This document shows, piece by piece, positions 6,354 to 7,562 of a stretch of DNA of 7,562 nt. Under the pieces are notes generated by a model. The model was not told the DNA's origin. It ran no database searches and saw only the letters and a list, made by a program, of their open reading frames with translations. A program made the position numbers and the translations under genes. The DNA comes from an uncultured Lactobacillus sp. GTDB taxonomy: Bacteria > Bacillota > Bacilli > Lactobacillales > Lactobacillaceae. The number at the start of each line of letters is the position of its first letter. The first letter of the stretch is position 1. The stretch is from positions 1 to 7,562 of the forward strand of contig CAMJXI010000045.1 of the NCBI GenBank assembly GCA_946409675.1, read 5' to 3'.

Positions 6354-7549
6354 CTATTTAGCGCTAGATTTAGAAACCTGTTTAACAAAAGTATCGAGTT
6401 TGCTTTGGAAATCTGAGCTTGGAATCTTGCCTTTGTAAGTATCGTTGATTAGGGCATCCATTGGTGGCCAGAAGTTGACCATTTCTGGAAGCTTAGGCAT
6501 AACAACACTGTGATCAGCATCACTCATTGCAAGAACTGCGCTTGCAACTTCATCAGATGTAAGGGCTGAATTCTTTTGAGCATCTTTGTTTGAAGGAACA
6601 GTACCTTGATCTTTGAAGACAGCAACTTGTGGAGTCTTTGAAGTGATGTAGTTTGCAAGAGCCATAGCAGCAACTGGGTTCTTGGTTTCAGCATTAACAC
6701 CGAATAGTTTTACACCAAGATATGCTTTGAACTGTTTAGCACCATTACCAAAGTCGATTGTTGGATATGGAGCAGCGGCCATGTTGTCGCCTAAAGCCTT
6801 GATAACATCGTTCTTGCTCCATGGACCTGAAAGGAAGGCATCTGTCTTACCGCTTTGCAAGTTAGCAAGTGCTGAAGCGTTCGCTTGAACGACACCACTG
6901 TTGTTCTTTTGTGCGCTGATCCATTTAAGAACTTCTACACCGTTTGCGTTGTTGAAGTTAGTTCCCTTAATGTCTTCACCATCTTCACCATAAAGTAGGC
7001 CTCCATTACTCATGAATAATGAACTGAAGATATAGTTAGCGCCATTTTCAGCGAAGTTAACACCGAGTTTACCCTTGCTGGTTAAACCAGACCATGTCTT
7101 AACATCATTTGCGGTTAACTTAGACTTATTATAGTAGAGAATTTGTGATTCAACACCATATGGGTAGCCGTAAAGTTTACCATTATAAGTTGCTGCATCA
7201 ACTGCTGAGTCAACGTTGTTAGCTTTAACATCCTTAGCATACTTAGTATTCTGGTAAATAATACCTGCATCTACCATTTGACCAAGTTGATCATGTGGAA
7301 ACATGAATACGTCTGCTGCACTTGATGGATCTTTCTTGATATCCTTCTGTGCGTCTGCTGAGTTACCTTGTTTAACCGTGACTTTAACGTCAGGATTTTC
7401 TTTCTCAAAATCTTTTACAATCTTACCGTAAACCTTGGTGAAGTTTGTATCAACCCATAACTTAACTTCCCCACTTGGTTTGCTACTCGTGGTGGTAGTA
7501 CTACTATCCTTCGAGCTTGAATCTGAACCACATGCCGTTAGTGTTAGCG
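6354..7549 (-). CDS. malE: Maltose/maltodextrin-binding lipoprotein MalE, 5' end missing at contig edge
   Basis: This is the extracellular, lipid-anchored receptor that delivers the sugar to MalFG. The open frame continues from the TAG at 6354 to the right contig edge, giving about 397 residues. The Met at 7304 is internal, not the start. Before it the frame encodes LTACGS, a lipobox whose Cys is at 7532-7530. Next come a Ser/Thr/Asp/Lys-rich linker and EVKLWVDTNF, the usual first strand of a binding-protein fold. The mature protein would be about 392 residues, normal for the family. Only the last few residues of the signal peptide remain; its start and the operon promoter are outside the window. 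Sugar-binding-protein features include DVFMFPHDQLGQM (about residue 77 of the fragment), NGKLYGYPYGVE and LSGPWSKND. The substrate assignment to maltose/maltodextrin rests on similarity to MalE/MdxE and the neighbours. Confidence 0.92.
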
Positions 7550-7562
7550 AGATCGGAAGAGC
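7550..7562 (+). other. Illumina adapter read-through (artefact)
   Basis: The last 13 bases are AGATCGGAAGAGC, the common start of both Illumina TruSeq read-through adapters. Genomic sequence ends at about 7549, inside the malE signal peptide. Together with the adapter at the other end this shows that neither border is a natural junction. Confidence 0.96.

Overview
The window looks like one assembled contig from a low-to-moderate GC Gram-positive bacterium of the order Lactobacillales, probably Lactobacillaceae (a lactobacillus-, Weissella- or Leuconostoc-like organism). GC is in the low-to-mid 40s by sampled lines. The order is inferred from AGGAGG-type ribosome sites, a solute-binding lipoprotein with a lipobox, the maltose operon layout malE-malF-malG-malK, and an LmrC/LmrD-like exporter pair. 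The genus cannot be settled from sequence alone. Every real gene lies on the minus strand. Both contig ends carry untrimmed Illumina adapter (1-45 and 7550-7562), so the two outermost genes are cut by the end of assembly, not by biology.

In transcription order (right to left): 7549-6354 is a 5'-truncated maltose/maltodextrin-binding lipoprotein (malE). A terminator-like hairpin (6340-6312) separates it from the two permeases malF (6295-4910) and malG (4910-4044, overlapping in TAATG). The ATPase malK/msmX (4016-2916) follows. Together they encode one complete ABC importer: a lipid-anchored binding protein, a membrane heterodimer with an EAA loop in each permease, and an ATPase with a C-terminal regulatory domain.

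Between malK and the next operon is a 340-bp non-coding stretch. It holds two pairs of short direct repeats sharing the core CGCGCTC, small hairpins, a rho-independent terminator (2650-2677) and a near-consensus promoter (2636-2608). This promoter drives a second operon of two half-size ABC exporter genes of the heterodimeric multidrug type (LmrC/LmrD, BmrC/BmrD). The first subunit has an atypical nucleotide site (Asp for the catalytic Glu, Glu for the switch His) and also an in-frame TAA at codon 37, which removes the first membrane helix from the downstream 533-residue frame. The second subunit is cut by the contig end after about 270 residues, and its open frame closes on adapter-encoded residues.

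I see no clearly new biological system. The points most worth following up are the nonsense codon, the repeat-bearing spacer, and the adapter-derived ends with their false protein terminus.
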